DNA of 64,000 nucleotides from contig NZ_CP029256.1 in NCBI RefSeq assembly GCF_003628755.1, positions 701,585 through 765,584 on the forward strand. Reading direction: 5' to 3'. Positions within the stretch are counted from its first letter, which is position 1, and the number at the start of each line of letters is the position of its first letter. The notes beneath the pieces are model-generated. The model did not search any database. It had not been told where the DNA came from and saw nothing but the letters and a program-made list of their open reading frames with translations. This DNA comes from Christensenella minuta. Lineage in GTDB: Bacteria > Bacillota > Clostridia > Christensenellales > Christensenellaceae. This document shows positions 63,901-64,000 of this stretch, piece after piece. The translations under genes were made by a program, and so were the position numbers.

Positions 63901-64000
63901 ATGGATTTACTATCAACAATCAAGAATTCAAATATGGAGCATTTCTACCCTGCCGGATGGGATCTTAAAAAAATTGACGAGTGCTGTTCGCATAGGCCGG
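63901..64000 (+). CDS. NagB-like protein 2, N-terminal part (cut by the window end)
   Basis: Only 33 codons are visible, starting at ATG behind GAGGAGG. The segment matches the N-terminus of the NagB-like protein at 48531: in a gap-free hand alignment of 26 positions, 17 are identical, including S-T-I-K, P-A-G-W-D-L and C-C. This shows that PIG-L plus NagB-like occurs twice in the island. Catalytic residues lie outside the window. Confidence 0.75.
   Translation, partial: MDLLSTIKNSNMEHFYPAGWDLKKIDECCSHRP

Overview
The window is a 64 kb stretch of a Gram-positive, probably anaerobic Clostridia-like chromosome. The evidence is the Firmicutes-type rimP-nusA-rnpM-ylxQ-infB operon, RNase Y, ScpAB, Spo0A, ArgR/RecN synteny, sodium-pump decarboxylase genes, rubrerythrin, and purine-rich Shine-Dalgarno sites with frequent GTG/TTG starts. 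By eye the base composition is near 50% GC. A degenerate Spo0A and the absence of spoIVB fit a lineage that has lost sporulation. Christensenellales would fit, but that placement is inference. All genes but one lie on the + strand. I saw no phage, insertion sequence or CRISPR array.

Layout. 1-8.4 kb: end of plsY, then the translation/RNA operon (rimP, nusA, rnpM, ylxQ, infB, rbfA, nrnA, truB, ribF), then rpsO. 8.5-17.5 kb: pnp, an M16 peptidase, ftsK, rimO, pgsA and recA. 17.6-18.8 kb: a gene-free 660-base interval that I identify as an OLE (ornate, large, extremophilic) RNA, followed directly by its membrane partner OapA. 18.7-23.4 kb: tlyA, nadK, argR, recN and a Spo0A-like regulator whose receiver domain has lost its phosphorylation residues. 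23.4-27 kb: purine nucleoside phosphorylase, an M50 protease, scpA, scpB and rluB. 27.2-32.1 kb: a five-gene biotin-dependent sodium-pump/transcarboxylase operon. 32.2-46.2 kb: housekeeping and central metabolism (surE, an RpiR regulator, a flavoprotein, rny, purB, rubrerythrin, a glycosyltransferase, cinA, an EamA exporter on the - strand, a sirtuin, malic enzyme, citrate synthase, tRNA-Trp).

46.3-64 kb is an accessory sugar-catabolism island. It has two NagC-like ROK regulators, two ribose-type ABC importers (lipoprotein, double ATPase, single permease), and two PIG-L/LmbE deacetylase genes, each followed by a divergent NagB-like gene (the second runs off the window end). It also has an OYE/2,4-dienoyl-CoA-reductase-like flavoenzyme, a Gfo/Idh/MocA dehydrogenase and a xylose-isomerase-like TIM barrel. 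I infer import, de-N-acetylation and further breakdown of an N-acetylated sugar, cyclitol or pseudo-disaccharide by an uncharacterised route. The NagB-like protein lacks a catalytic-triad Asp and the usual sugar-phosphate loop. Strong hairpins separate the binding-protein gene from the ATPase gene in both cassettes.

The main points for a second look are the OLE RNA/OapA locus, the phosphorylation-dead Spo0A, the repeated PIG-L/NagB-like island, the hybrid 12S/5S sodium-pump operon, and a short promoter-terminator unit upstream of the second ROK gene.
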